Source: Povalibacter uvarum (GTDB lineage Bacteria; Pseudomonadota; Gammaproteobacteria; Steroidobacterales; Steroidobacteraceae). Taken from it: 64,000 bases of DNA. This document shows positions 53,711 through 61,707 of this stretch, one piece after another. Below the pieces are notes generated by a model. The model did no database searches. It had not been told where the DNA came from and saw only the letters and a program-made list of their open reading frames with translations. Each line of letters starts with the position of its first letter. Position 1 is the stretch's first letter. A program made the translations under genes and the position numbers. The stretch spans positions 930,001 to 994,000 of the forward strand of contig NZ_JACHHZ010000001.1 in NCBI RefSeq assembly GCF_014202975.1. Reading direction: 5' to 3'.

Positions 53711-54262
53711 ATGACTGCGATTGGGGTTGGCGTCGTCGCGCTGCTGCTGGTCTGGGCCGTTTTCGCTTACAACCGCCTGGTTCGACTTCGTAACCAGGTG
53801 CGCACGGCGTGGGCCGATATCGATGTCCAGCTCACGCGCCGTCACGATCTCGTTCCCCAACTCGTGTCCGCGGTCAAAGGCTACGCCGACCATGAGCGCG
53901 CGGTTCTCGACGCGGTGACGACGCTGCGTTCGCAGGCGATCGGACTCAACAGCCCTGCGCGACTTGCCCAGGTCGAGTCCGCGCTCGAGCAGGCATTGAG
54001 CCGGGTCTTCGCGTTGCGCGAGGCCTATCCCGATCTCAAGGCAAGCGAGAACTTCGCCCAGCTGCAGCGGGATCTCGTCGAGGTCGAGGAGCACCTGCAG
54101 TACGCGCGCCGCTTCTACAACGGTGCCGTCAGGGACTACAACGACACGGTCCAGCGTGTGCCGGACCTGATCGTTGCTCGCAGCGGCAACTTCCACGCCG
54201 CCGAGTTCTATCAAGCAAAGGATGAGGAGCGTCCTGCCGTGCGCGTGGAGGTGACGCAATGA
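53711..54262 (+). CDS. lemA: LemA family membrane protein
   Basis: 183 aa. N-terminal membrane segment (about 3-20, GVGVVALLLVWAVFAYNRLV) followed by the helical LemA domain: LRNQVRTAWADIDVQLTRRHDLVPQLVSAVKGYADHE, SENFAQLQRDLVEVEEHLQYARRFYNGAVRDYN. A very strong ribosome site (AGGAGGGG) precedes the ATG. LemA proteins are often paired with DUF2207 or TPM-domain genes. The 4-bp overlap with the DUF2207 gene indicates a two-gene unit. The biochemical role is not settled. Confidence 0.94.
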   Translation: MTAIGVGVVALLLVWAVFAYNRLVRLRNQVRTAWADIDVQLTRRHDLVPQLVSAVKGYADHERAVLDAVTTLRSQAIGLNSPARLAQVESALEQALSRVFALREAYPDLKASENFAQLQRDLVEVEEHLQYARRFYNGAVRDYNDTVQRVPDLIVARSGNFHAAEFYQAKDEERPAVRVEVTQ

Positions 54263-55974
54263 TTCGTTGCCTGGTAGTGCTGGCAGCCCTCGTCGCCAGC
54301 TGGACGACGGCGACCGCCGACGAGCGCATTCTTCGCTACGACATCGATATCCAGATCCGCGCCGATGGTGCACTGGATGTGGCTGAACACATCACGGTGA
54401 ACGTCGAGGGAAATCAGATCCGGCGCGGCATCTACCGCGATTTCCCCACGCGCTATCGCGATCGCTACGGAAACAAGGTCGTCGTCGGTCTGGAAGTCCT
54501 GGGTGTCGAACGCAATGGGCAGGCGGAACCGTGGTTCACCGAGAACCTCGGCAACGGCGTTCGCATCAACACGGGCAATGATGATTTTCTGCCCGCGCCG
54601 GCCGAGCACACATTCACGCTGCGTTACCGGACGACGCGGCAGCTCGGTTTCTTCGAGAATCACGACGAGCTCTACTGGAACGCGATCGGCACGGGCTGGA
54701 TTTTTCCGGTCATGACCGCGCAAGTCGAGGCGCGCTTGCCTGCGCCCGCACCGAGCAGCGAGATGAGTGTCGAGGCCTACACAGGCGTGCAGGGCGCCAA
54801 AGGTCAGAACTACACAGCGCAGATCGTGCAGGACGGCGTGGCGCGCTGGAACCTGAGGCAACCGCTGGCGCCCTACGAAGGATTGACGATCGTTCTCACC
54901 TTCCCGAAGGGAATCGTGGCGCAGCCTTCGAGCACCCAGCGCGCTGCGTGGTTGTTGAAGGACAACGCCGGTGTGTTGATCGCACTGATCGGCACGATCC
55001 TCCTCATCGTCTTCTGTGTGCGCGAATGGCGCCGTGTAGGACGCGATCCGAGCAAGGGCATCATCATCGCGCGCTATGAACCACCGGAAGGCTTCAGCGC
55101 GGCGAGCCTTCGCTACATGCAGCGCATGAGCTACGACAATCTCTGCTTCTCAGCGGCCGTGCTGACCCTCGCGGTGTCGGGATGTCTGCGGATCGTCAGG
55201 GATTCAAAACTGTTCAAGGACGAATGGCGGCTCGAGCGCGAGCCGGGCGCCGCATCGGGCGCCGAGAACGAGAAGCTGCTCAGCCGGCTCTTCCGCGGCA
55301 CACAATCCCTGGTGTTGAAGAACACGAACGCATCGACGGTCTCCGGCGCGATGGCGGCGCATTCGAGTGCGCTCAGCCGCGCAATGAAGCCGAAGTATTT
55401 CCAGCTCAATGGTTTCAGTATCGCCAAGGCCGTCGGCATCGCGGTCATCACGTTCGTCGTTGCGTTGATGGTGGCGCAGGGCGCGGGCATCATCGCGATC
55501 GTCGCACTGTGTGTTCTTTCGGTCGTGACGGTCATCGTCTTCGCGTTCCTGGTGCGTGCGCCGACGATCGAGGGCAGGAAGCTTCTCGACGAGATCGAAG
55601 GGCTCAAGCTATATCTGAGTGTCGCGGAACGCGATGAGCTCGCGCGCGTTAGTGGGCCTGGCGAACCGCCAGCGCTGGATGCGAAGCGCTACGAAACCCT
55701 GCTGCCTTACGCCGTGGCGCTCGAAGTCGAGGAGGCGTGGACGAAGAAGTTCACACTCGCCGTGGGTGCTGCCGCTGCGGTAGCAACGGCAAACAATATC
55801 GGTTGGTATCGCGGTGGTAATGTCGGTGACCTGGGCAGCCTGTCGCGCGCCGTCGGCAGCAGCCTGAGTTCCCAGATTGCGTCGTCAGCCAGCGCGCCAG
55901 GTAGCTCGTCAGGCTCCGGCGGCGGCGGTTCTTCGGGTGGCGGCGGTGGTGGCGGTGGTGGCGGCGGTCGATAG
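54259..55974 (+). CDS. DUF2207 membrane protein with glycine-rich tail
   Basis: 571 aa. Signal peptide 1-20 (VLAALVASWTTATA), a beta-rich periplasmic domain (about 22-220; LRYDIDIQIRADGALDVAEHI, RRGIYRDFPTRYRDRYG). Membrane helices lie at about 238-256 (LIALIGTILLIVFCVREW), 295-310 and 395-435. The C-terminus is a low-complexity Ser/Gly tail ending in eleven consecutive Gly and Arg. This is the classic DUF2207 (YceG-like surface protein) layout. It is coupled to lemA by overlap. Its stop is 11 bp before the gnd start. Confidence 0.92.
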   Translation: MIRCLVVLAALVASWTTATADERILRYDIDIQIRADGALDVAEHITVNVEGNQIRRGIYRDFPTRYRDRYGNKVVVGLEVLGVERNGQAEPWFTENLGNGVRINTGNDDFLPAPAEHTFTLRYRTTRQLGFFENHDELYWNAIGTGWIFPVMTAQVEARLPAPAPSSEMSVEAYTGVQGAKGQNYTAQIVQDGVARWNLRQPLAPYEGLTIVLTFPKGIVAQPSSTQRAAWLLKDNAGVLIALIGTILLIVFCVREWRRVGRDPSKGIIIARYEPPEGFSAASLRYMQRMSYDNLCFSAAVLTLAVSGCLRIVRDSKLFKDEWRLEREPGAASGAENEKLLSRLFRGTQSLVLKNTNASTVSGAMAAHSSALSRAMKPKYFQLNGFSIAKAVGIAVITFVVALMVAQGAGIIAIVALCVLSVVTVIVFAFLVRAPTIEGRKLLDEIEGLKLYLSVAERDELARVSGPGEPPALDAKRYETLLPYAVALEVEEAWTKKFTLAVGAAAAVATANNIGWYRGGNVGDLGSLSRAVGSSLSSQIASSASAPGSSSGSGGGGSSGGGGGGGGGGGR

Positions 55975-55985
55975 TGGAGCGAGCG

Positions 55986-57443
55986 ATGACGAATGCAGTG
56001 GCGGATGTCGGACTGATCGGGCTGGCGGTGATGGGCGAAAATCTCGCGCTCAACATGGAGAGCCGCGGCTTTCAGGTGGCGGTCTACAACCGCACGACGG
56101 CGCGAGTGGACGATTTCATCGCCGGCCGTGCCGCCGGCAAGAAGTTCACCGGTGCGCATAGTCCGCAGGAACTCGTCGCTGCACTGAAGGCGCCCCGGAA
56201 GATCGTGATGCTCGTAAAGGCGGGCAAGCCCGTCGATGAGCTCATCGAACAGTTGCTGCCGCTGCTTTCGCCGGGCGATATTCTCATCGACGGCGGCAAC
56301 AGCCTTTTCACCGACACGATCCGGCGCACGCGCCGCGTCGAGGAGGCGGGGATGCTCTTCGTCGGCTCCGGCGTATCCGGCGGCGAAGAAGGTGCCCTGA
56401 ACGGACCGTCGCTGATGCCGGGCGGCAGTCCGGCGGCCTGGCCGCACATCAAGCCGATCTTTCAGGCCATCTGTGCGCGCACGCCGGAGGGCGATCCGTG
56501 CTGCGACTGGATGGGCGAGAACGGCGCCGGGCACTTCGTGAAGATGGTGCACAACGGCATCGAGTACGGCGACATGCAGCTCATCGGCGAAACCTACGAC
56601 GTGATGAAGCGCGTGCTCGGCATGAACAACGAAGAGATGCACGCCGTCTTCGCCGAGTGGAATCGCGGTGAGCTCGACAGCTATCTCATCGAGATCACGC
56701 GCGACATCCTCGCGTTTCGTGACTCCAACGGCGAAGCGACAGTTGACGTCATTCTCGACGCGGCCGGCCAGAAGGGAACCGGCAAGTGGACCGTCGTGGA
56801 AGCGCTCGATGAGGGGGTGCCGCTCACGCTGATCGGCGAAGCTGTATTCGCCCGCTCACTGTCGGCCGAAAAAGAAGCCCGCGCAAAAGCGGCGCCGCAA
56901 CTGAACGTCGCAACACCGTCCTACCAGGGCGATCGCAAGCGCCTGGTCGACGACCTGCGTCAGGCGCTGTACGCGGCGAAAATCGTGAGCTATGCGCAGG
57001 GCTACCTGCTGCTTCGCAGCGCAGCGAAAGCCTATCAGTGGAACATCAACTACGGCGGCATCGCGCTCGTCTGGCGCGGCGGCTGCATCATCCGGTCCGC
57101 CTTTCTCGGCGACATCAAGAAGGCATTCGATCGCAATCCGCAGCTCGACAACCTGCTGCTGGACAACTTCTTCAAGGATGCAGTTGTCGGCAGGCACGAA
57201 GCCTGGCGCCGGGTGATCGTCGCAGCCGTAGAAAGCGGCATTCCCGTGCCGTGCCTGAGTGCTGCACTTGCGTATTTCGATGGCTATCGCTCGGGCCGCC
57301 TCCCCGCAAACCTGCTGCAGGCCCAGCGTGACTACTTCGGCGCCCACACCTACGAGCGCGTCGATCAACCCCGCGGCAAGTTCTTCCACACCGACTGGAC
57401 GGGACACGGCGGGGCGACGACCTCGCGTTCATATAGCGCCTGA
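55986..57443 (+). CDS. gnd: 6-phosphogluconate dehydrogenase, decarboxylating
   Basis: 485 aa from the ATG at 55986 (MTNAVADVGLIGLAVMGENLALN) with GGAG 7 bp upstream. The NADP-binding motif GLAVMGENLALN and signature DGGNSLFTDTIRR, VSGGEEGA, the catalytic Lys/Asn segment HFVKMVHNGIEYGDMQLI and GQKGTGKWT are intact, and the tail IPVPCLSAALAYFDGYR, RDYFGAHTYERVD and WTGHGG is typical of the long homodimeric form. It converts 6-phosphogluconate to ribulose 5-phosphate, making NADPH in the pentose phosphate pathway. It is followed by a REP-like hairpin. Confidence 0.97.
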   Translation: MTNAVADVGLIGLAVMGENLALNMESRGFQVAVYNRTTARVDDFIAGRAAGKKFTGAHSPQELVAALKAPRKIVMLVKAGKPVDELIEQLLPLLSPGDILIDGGNSLFTDTIRRTRRVEEAGMLFVGSGVSGGEEGALNGPSLMPGGSPAAWPHIKPIFQAICARTPEGDPCCDWMGENGAGHFVKMVHNGIEYGDMQLIGETYDVMKRVLGMNNEEMHAVFAEWNRGELDSYLIEITRDILAFRDSNGEATVDVILDAAGQKGTGKWTVVEALDEGVPLTLIGEAVFARSLSAEKEARAKAAPQLNVATPSYQGDRKRLVDDLRQALYAAKIVSYAQGYLLLRSAAKAYQWNINYGGIALVWRGGCIIRSAFLGDIKKAFDRNPQLDNLLLDNFFKDAVVGRHEAWRRVIVAAVESGIPVPCLSAALAYFDGYRSGRLPANLLQAQRDYFGAHTYERVDQPRGKFFHTDWTGHGGATTSRSYSA

Positions 57444-57448
57444 GTGCT

Positions 57449-57478
57449 CCGTCATCCCCGGGTTCGCGGGAATGACGG
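57449..57478. repeat. REP-like hairpin after gnd
   Basis: CCGTCAT and ATGACGG arms with inner CCC/GGG pairing surround a TTCGC-type loop. It starts 6 bp after the gnd stop and resembles the element at 53579 with diverged interior bases. It could end or stabilise gnd mRNA. Confidence 0.65.
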
Positions 57479-57504
57479 GGCGGATTACGTCATATCCATT
57501 CTGA

Positions 57505-57535
57505 CTAACCGCTAACCGCCAACCGCCAACCGCTT
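57505..57535 (-). repeat. Heptamer tandem repeat array (single arm)
   Basis: Units CTAACCG, CTAACCG, CCAACCG, CCAACCG then CTT: the same units as the 41171 arm in a different order. No complementary arm is nearby. It lies about 75 bp before the old-yellow-enzyme start. Confidence 0.85.
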
Positions 57536-57610
57536 CCTCTAGCTCTTTCGTACCATTCTCGCGTTTCCGCACGTGGCCGAGCATTGCTCCAGTCCCGCCC
57601 CGGAGCGCTC

Positions 57611-58864
57611 ATGGAAGCAGTCGACAGTCCGCTGTTCAGGCCGGTCAGTATCGGCAAGCTGACGCTGCCGGGCCGTCTGATCAAGACCGCGACGGCGGAG
57701 ACGCGCGCGAGTCACGATGGCTTCGTGACGCCGGAGCTTCTGCAGTTCTACATTCCGATCGCGCAGGGCGGCACGCCGCTCATCATCACCGGCAACATCT
57801 ATGTTTGCCGGGCAGGGAAGTCCGCCCCGCGACAACTCGGTGCGGACGATGACGACAAGATCCCCGGACTCAAGCAACTCACTGATGCAGTCCATGCGCA
57901 TGGGGCGCGCATGTTTGCGCAGATCAATCACTGCGGCCGGCAGGTCGTGCCGGACTTCGCGGGACTGACCGAAGCGGTTTCAGCTTCCGCTGTCAAAGAG
58001 CTTGTGACGGGAACGTTGCCGCGCGAGTTGTCGCTCTCCGAAATCGAGCGAGTGATCGCCAACTATGCAAGTGCGGCGTGGCGCTGCAAGCAGGCGGGAT
58101 TCGATGGTGTGCAGATCCATGCGGCCAACGGCTATCTCATGAGCCAGTTCCTCACGCCGCACACGAACCGCCGCACGGACCGCTACGGCGGTTCGTTCGA
58201 CCAGCGACTCAGCATGCTGCGCGATGTGTTTCGGGCGATACGCGCGCGAGTAGGCCCGGATTTCCCGATCATTCTCAAGATGAACGGCAGCGACGACCTG
58301 CCGCTGCGCCATGGATTGAAGACGCCGGATCTCGTGCGCATTGCCGAAGCGATGGCTGCTGAGGGTGTCGACGCAGTGGAGATTTCCGTCGGTCACTACG
58401 AGTCCGGAATGCCGATGGTCCACGGCACGTTCGGCAGATGCCTGCGCAACATGACTCAGGGCGGCATGCGCTATCTGCCGTTCGTTCGGCGCTGGGGCTT
58501 CCGGATCTTCTGGCCCGTACTTGCCTTGCTGTTCGATCTGCTGTGGCCGAGGCGCGAAGGTTTCAATCTTGCGTACGCTCGTCAGTTCCGGCGGAAACTT
58601 TCGATTCCCGTGATCTGTGTCGGAGGCTTCCGGACGCGGGCTTCGATGGAGGCTGCGATCTCGGATCAGGGATGCGACATCGTATCGGCGGGGCGGCCCT
58701 TCCTGGCCGATCCGCTTTTCTATCGCCACATACAGCGCAATGAGCCCGGTCCGCGCTGCCTGGATTGCAATGCATGCATCGGGCATCTCGGCGCACAGCC
58801 TGCCGACTGCTATCACCCGACTGTGCGGGCGCAGAAGGACGCGATGCTCGCCCGCCTGCTGTAG
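57611..58864 (+). CDS. Old yellow enzyme family NADH:flavin oxidoreductase
   Basis: 417 aa from the ATG at 57611 with CGGAG upstream. TIM-barrel FMN enzyme pattern: LFRPVSIGKLTLPGRLIKTATAE, MFAQINHCGRQV, GFDGVQIHAANGYLMSQFLTPHTNRRTDRYGGSFDQR, FPIILKMNGSD, VICVGGFRT and DIVSAGRPFLADP. A late Cys cluster (CLDCNACIGH) resembles the iron-sulfur binding segment of longer homologues, but no second domain is present. It likely reduces activated alkenes or related substrates using NAD(P)H. A hydrophobic insertion (FRIFWPVLALLFDLLWPRR, about 300-318) is unusual and may touch the membrane. Confidence 0.92.
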   Translation: MEAVDSPLFRPVSIGKLTLPGRLIKTATAETRASHDGFVTPELLQFYIPIAQGGTPLIITGNIYVCRAGKSAPRQLGADDDDKIPGLKQLTDAVHAHGARMFAQINHCGRQVVPDFAGLTEAVSASAVKELVTGTLPRELSLSEIERVIANYASAAWRCKQAGFDGVQIHAANGYLMSQFLTPHTNRRTDRYGGSFDQRLSMLRDVFRAIRARVGPDFPIILKMNGSDDLPLRHGLKTPDLVRIAEAMAAEGVDAVEISVGHYESGMPMVHGTFGRCLRNMTQGGMRYLPFVRRWGFRIFWPVLALLFDLLWPRREGFNLAYARQFRRKLSIPVICVGGFRTRASMEAAISDQGCDIVSAGRPFLADPLFYRHIQRNEPGPRCLDCNACIGHLGAQPADCYHPTVRAQKDAMLARLL

Positions 58865-59011
58865 AGATCGCGCAACCTGCGACAGGTAGGAGCACTCACC
58901 GCCGAACGCTAGTGCACATTCCTGACCGGGTTTGAGAGATCGCCGTACATTCCACGACGGACAAAGCAGGTATGCTGCAAGCCCGCCTTCGTCCGTTCGG
59001 GTTGATCAGCC

Positions 59012-59707
59012 TTGGAATCCCCAATTTCGTCTTCGGCGCCGTCAGTTACCGCACGGCCCGCGCGGTCCTTTTGTACCTGCGTGCTCCTGCTCGCCACCGG
59101 GCTTGCGTTTCAATCGGCTCACGCAGAGGGCGGCCGCGACAACGTTCGCCTGAGCTGGGGCCATTCGTCCGAGACGGATCTCACTACCGCTGTCTGGGGG
59201 GACTACGAGGCCTCGGAGGAAGGCGAGTACATGATCGCCGGCAGCTGGGGACGCCAGCTCAGTCCCGCGATGTTCGGCTGGCCGATTGAACTGACCGGCA
59301 ACGTGGGATTGCAGTGGGTCAACTCGCACGGCCTGCAGGATGACGGGTACGGCATCAACGCTTACATCAAGGCCCACTATTCGTGGCGCCTGCCCTGGAC
59401 GCAGAAGCGCGTGCGCTTCGGGCTCGGCGAGGGACTGAGTTATCTAACGGAGATCCCGCTCGCCGAGCAGCGCGACTTCCTCAAGAAGGGCGAGGACGTC
59501 ACTTCCGAGAAACTGATGAACTACGTCGAGTGGACCATCGACGTCCCTCTGCGCCAGTTCGGCCCGCTCGACAACCTCATCAGCAAGGAGATCGACGAAG
59601 TCTACTTCGGCTTCTTCATCTTCCACCGCTCGAGCGTCTTCGGACTCTTTGCCGAGACGAAGGGTGGAATCAACTTCATGGGGTTTGGGTTCGAGGCGAG
59701 ATACTGA
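59012..59707 (+). CDS. Outer-membrane beta-barrel protein, PagL/acyloxyacyl-hydrolase-like
   Basis: 231 aa as given from a TTG at 59012. The true start is uncertain because no good ribosome site is seen. The signal peptide CVLLLATGLAFQSAHA ends before EGGRDNVRLSWGHSS. The mature part shows alternating aromatic strands (WPIELTGNVGLQWVNS, INAYIKAHYSW, KRVRFGLGEGLSYLTEI) and ends VYFGFFIFHRSSVFGLF followed by FMGFGFEARY, with a C-terminal aromatic residue. The FHRSS segment and GGINFMGFGF resemble the PagL-type lipid A deacylase end (His-Ser). That is a tentative match. Confidence 0.65.
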   Translation: MESPISSSAPSVTARPARSFCTCVLLLATGLAFQSAHAEGGRDNVRLSWGHSSETDLTTAVWGDYEASEEGEYMIAGSWGRQLSPAMFGWPIELTGNVGLQWVNSHGLQDDGYGINAYIKAHYSWRLPWTQKRVRFGLGEGLSYLTEIPLAEQRDFLKKGEDVTSEKLMNYVEWTIDVPLRQFGPLDNLISKEIDEVYFGFFIFHRSSVFGLFAETKGGINFMGFGFEARY

Positions 59708-59713
59708 AGAGGC

Positions 59714-59790
59714 GGTGAGCCATGAACGACGAGCTGTGAGCCAGAAGCAGGAGTTCGTCCTTATGGCTCATCGCTCGCCGCTCGTCGCTT
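59714..59790. repeat. Inverted pair of GAGC-type 7-bp repeats between converging genes
   Basis: The plus arm at 59714-59741 reads GGTGAGC, CATGAAC, GACGAGC, TGTGAGC. The opposite arm at 59765-59790 reads GGCTCAT, CGCTCGC, CGCTCGT, CGCTT, complementary in 7-bp register with mismatches. It lies in the 84-bp gap between two convergent genes, so it may act as a bidirectional terminator. The period matches the other arrays but the unit sequence differs. Confidence 0.7.
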
Positions 59791-59791
59791 C

Positions 59792-61534
59792 CTAGCTGGC
59801 TTCGCTGAACAACTCCTCCTGCGACGGCTCCTTCTTCTTGTCGTCGTCGGAATTGTCCTCCTTCACGTTCCGATACCGGATCACTCCGAAGACCATTTCG
59901 TCCCAGGTCTGTTCGCCCCAGGTAACCGTGCGGTTCGGGTCGGGGTTCGCTTTGTTCTGCGAGGAGTTGTCGAATACCTGGGTGTAGATGATCTTCGTGC
60001 CCGCCGGAACGGTCAGCGGTTTCACCAGGTCGTAGGTCGATTGCCAGTTGAAGTCGTAGTTGGGGACGTTCAGCAGCATTTCTTCGCGGCCGTCGGGGTA
60101 CTTCGCCAGGAAGCTGGCTGACTTGCCGCGGAAGTGCGCGTGCGGGTGGAGGCTGAACAGGACAGCGTCCTGATCAAGGACGCGTTCAGCTGTTTCGGTG
60201 TGCACCTTCGTGTTGGACGGAATCTTCAGGCGCGGCTGCGCGAAGATCAGGCTGCGGAAGTTGTACTTCGGCGGTTCCTTCATGAAGTACAGGCCGAGCT
60301 TCGTCACATCCGTCAGCTCCTGGCCGTTCGGCGTGAAGTGCATCTGGAAATGAATCGTCGTGCCGGCCTTCAGCAGAATGCCGTTCTCCGCGGGGATTTC
60401 CAGCGGCTCGGCGCCGGGCACATAGTTGTAGAGACTCGTAGCGCCGCGGCGCTCACCGCCCGCGGACGCGATGATGTGATGGAGCACGGCGCGCTGGCCG
60501 GGCAGATAGTCGATTGCGCGGATCCAGACATCGTGATCGAGCGGATTCTTCACCTGCACCATCTGGTACGGGATGACGCCTGTCGCCGGTGTCGTGAACG
60601 CCGGTGTTTCAATGATGAGGTCCGGTTCGCCGAGCGGCCAGGCCGGCCAATCCTTGCGCTGCGCCTTCAGCGGATCGGCGCCTTCGCCGCGCGGGGCACC
60701 GGCTTCGATCCAGTGAACGAGCGTGCGTGCCTCTTCGACACTCAGGCCGCGGTCGTTGCTGAAGGTGCTGTAGTGAGGATCGGCATGCCACGGGGGCATG
60801 CGCTGTGTACGAACGACTTCGCGGATCATCGGTGAGAAGCCGCGCACCATCTCGTAGCTGCTCATCTGCCACGGACCGATACCGCCTTCGCGGTGGCAGG
60901 CGACGCACTTTTCCTCGAGCATCGGCGCAATGGTCTTCGCATACGAGATCTTGGCGTGCTCACTCACGCGTGCGCGCTCTGGTAGTTTGATCTCGCAGCC
61001 TGTTGCAGCGGTGGAGGCCGCTGGCTTCTGACCGGCGATCACCGCATCCACTGCACCGGCGATGCCTGCGGGAGCGCCGTGATACGCGACTTTGAAGCCC
61101 TTCGTGTCGATGACGACGGCTTCGCCATTGCGAGTGACGCCGAGCGCTTCTGCAATGATCTGCGTGTCGTCGACAAGAACAGGAAGCGTGATGCCGGCGG
61201 CTTTCGTCTTCTTGACGATCGCCTCGCGCGAGTCGGAAAGGTTCGCGTTCAGCAGCAGGAATTCGACATTCGGATATTTGCCGCGCAGGCCTTCGAGTGC
61301 CTTCGCTGCATCCGTCGATGCGTCGCAGCCGTTGCCCTGCGTCAGCAGTACGACAGCCTTCATGTCCGAGAGATAGTAGAACTCGCGCGAGACACCCTGG
61401 TGATCGGTCAGGCGGAAGTTGTCGACGACGTCGCCCGTCTGCAGCGCGAGAGCCGCGCCAGAGAGCAGACTCGATGCGCAGAACAGACTCGACGCGGTCA
61501 GCACAGTCGCCACGTGCCTGTGAATCGATGACAT
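59792..61534 (-). CDS. Redoxin - cytochrome c - copper monooxygenase-like fusion protein
   Basis: 580 aa from the ATG at 61534. Upstream in-frame residues overlap the divergent gene and look non-coding. Signal peptide ends near ALALQ. Residues 35-180 are a redoxin/peroxiredoxin-like domain (NFRLTDHQGVSREFYYLSD) with a single Cys (GNGCDAS) instead of CxxC. A heme motif CVACHREGGIGPW lies at about 211. The C-terminal half resembles the copper type II ascorbate-dependent monooxygenase fold: HH in AVLHHIIAS, His in TIHFQMHFTPNG, HxH in LHPHAHFRGK and a later Met (DEMVFGVIRYRN), matching the CuH and CuM ligand order of PHM/DBM enzymes. Predicted periplasmic oxidoreductase; substrate unknown. Divergent from the 61708 gene. 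Confidence 0.85.
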   Translation of the reverse strand: MSSIHRHVATVLTASSLFCASSLLSGAALALQTGDVVDNFRLTDHQGVSREFYYLSDMKAVVLLTQGNGCDASTDAAKALEGLRGKYPNVEFLLLNANLSDSREAIVKKTKAAGITLPVLVDDTQIIAEALGVTRNGEAVVIDTKGFKVAYHGAPAGIAGAVDAVIAGQKPAASTAATGCEIKLPERARVSEHAKISYAKTIAPMLEEKCVACHREGGIGPWQMSSYEMVRGFSPMIREVVRTQRMPPWHADPHYSTFSNDRGLSVEEARTLVHWIEAGAPRGEGADPLKAQRKDWPAWPLGEPDLIIETPAFTTPATGVIPYQMVQVKNPLDHDVWIRAIDYLPGQRAVLHHIIASAGGERRGATSLYNYVPGAEPLEIPAENGILLKAGTTIHFQMHFTPNGQELTDVTKLGLYFMKEPPKYNFRSLIFAQPRLKIPSNTKVHTETAERVLDQDAVLFSLHPHAHFRGKSASFLAKYPDGREEMLLNVPNYDFNWQSTYDLVKPLTVPAGTKIIYTQVFDNSSQNKANPDPNRTVTWGEQTWDEMVFGVIRYRNVKEDNSDDDKKKEPSQEELFSEAS

Positions 61535-61707
61535 TCCAGTAGCCCTCACAAGGTCTTGTTGTGTTCGCAATGATCGAAAGCGTGCCTCAGAGTTTGCGCT
61601 CCGTGCGAGGGGAGCAGTGCAAAGGTTTGTAATGGCAGGTGGTTCCCGAGGGAACACCGGACGGTGTGCGTCGTACACTTGCGCAATGCCAGCGATTAGG
61701 GGATGAG

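Noticed and set aside
55900-55974. Poly-Gly tail of the DUF2207 protein as an exotic element
   Set aside because: Ser/Gly-rich tails are usual for DUF2207 and TPM-type proteins.
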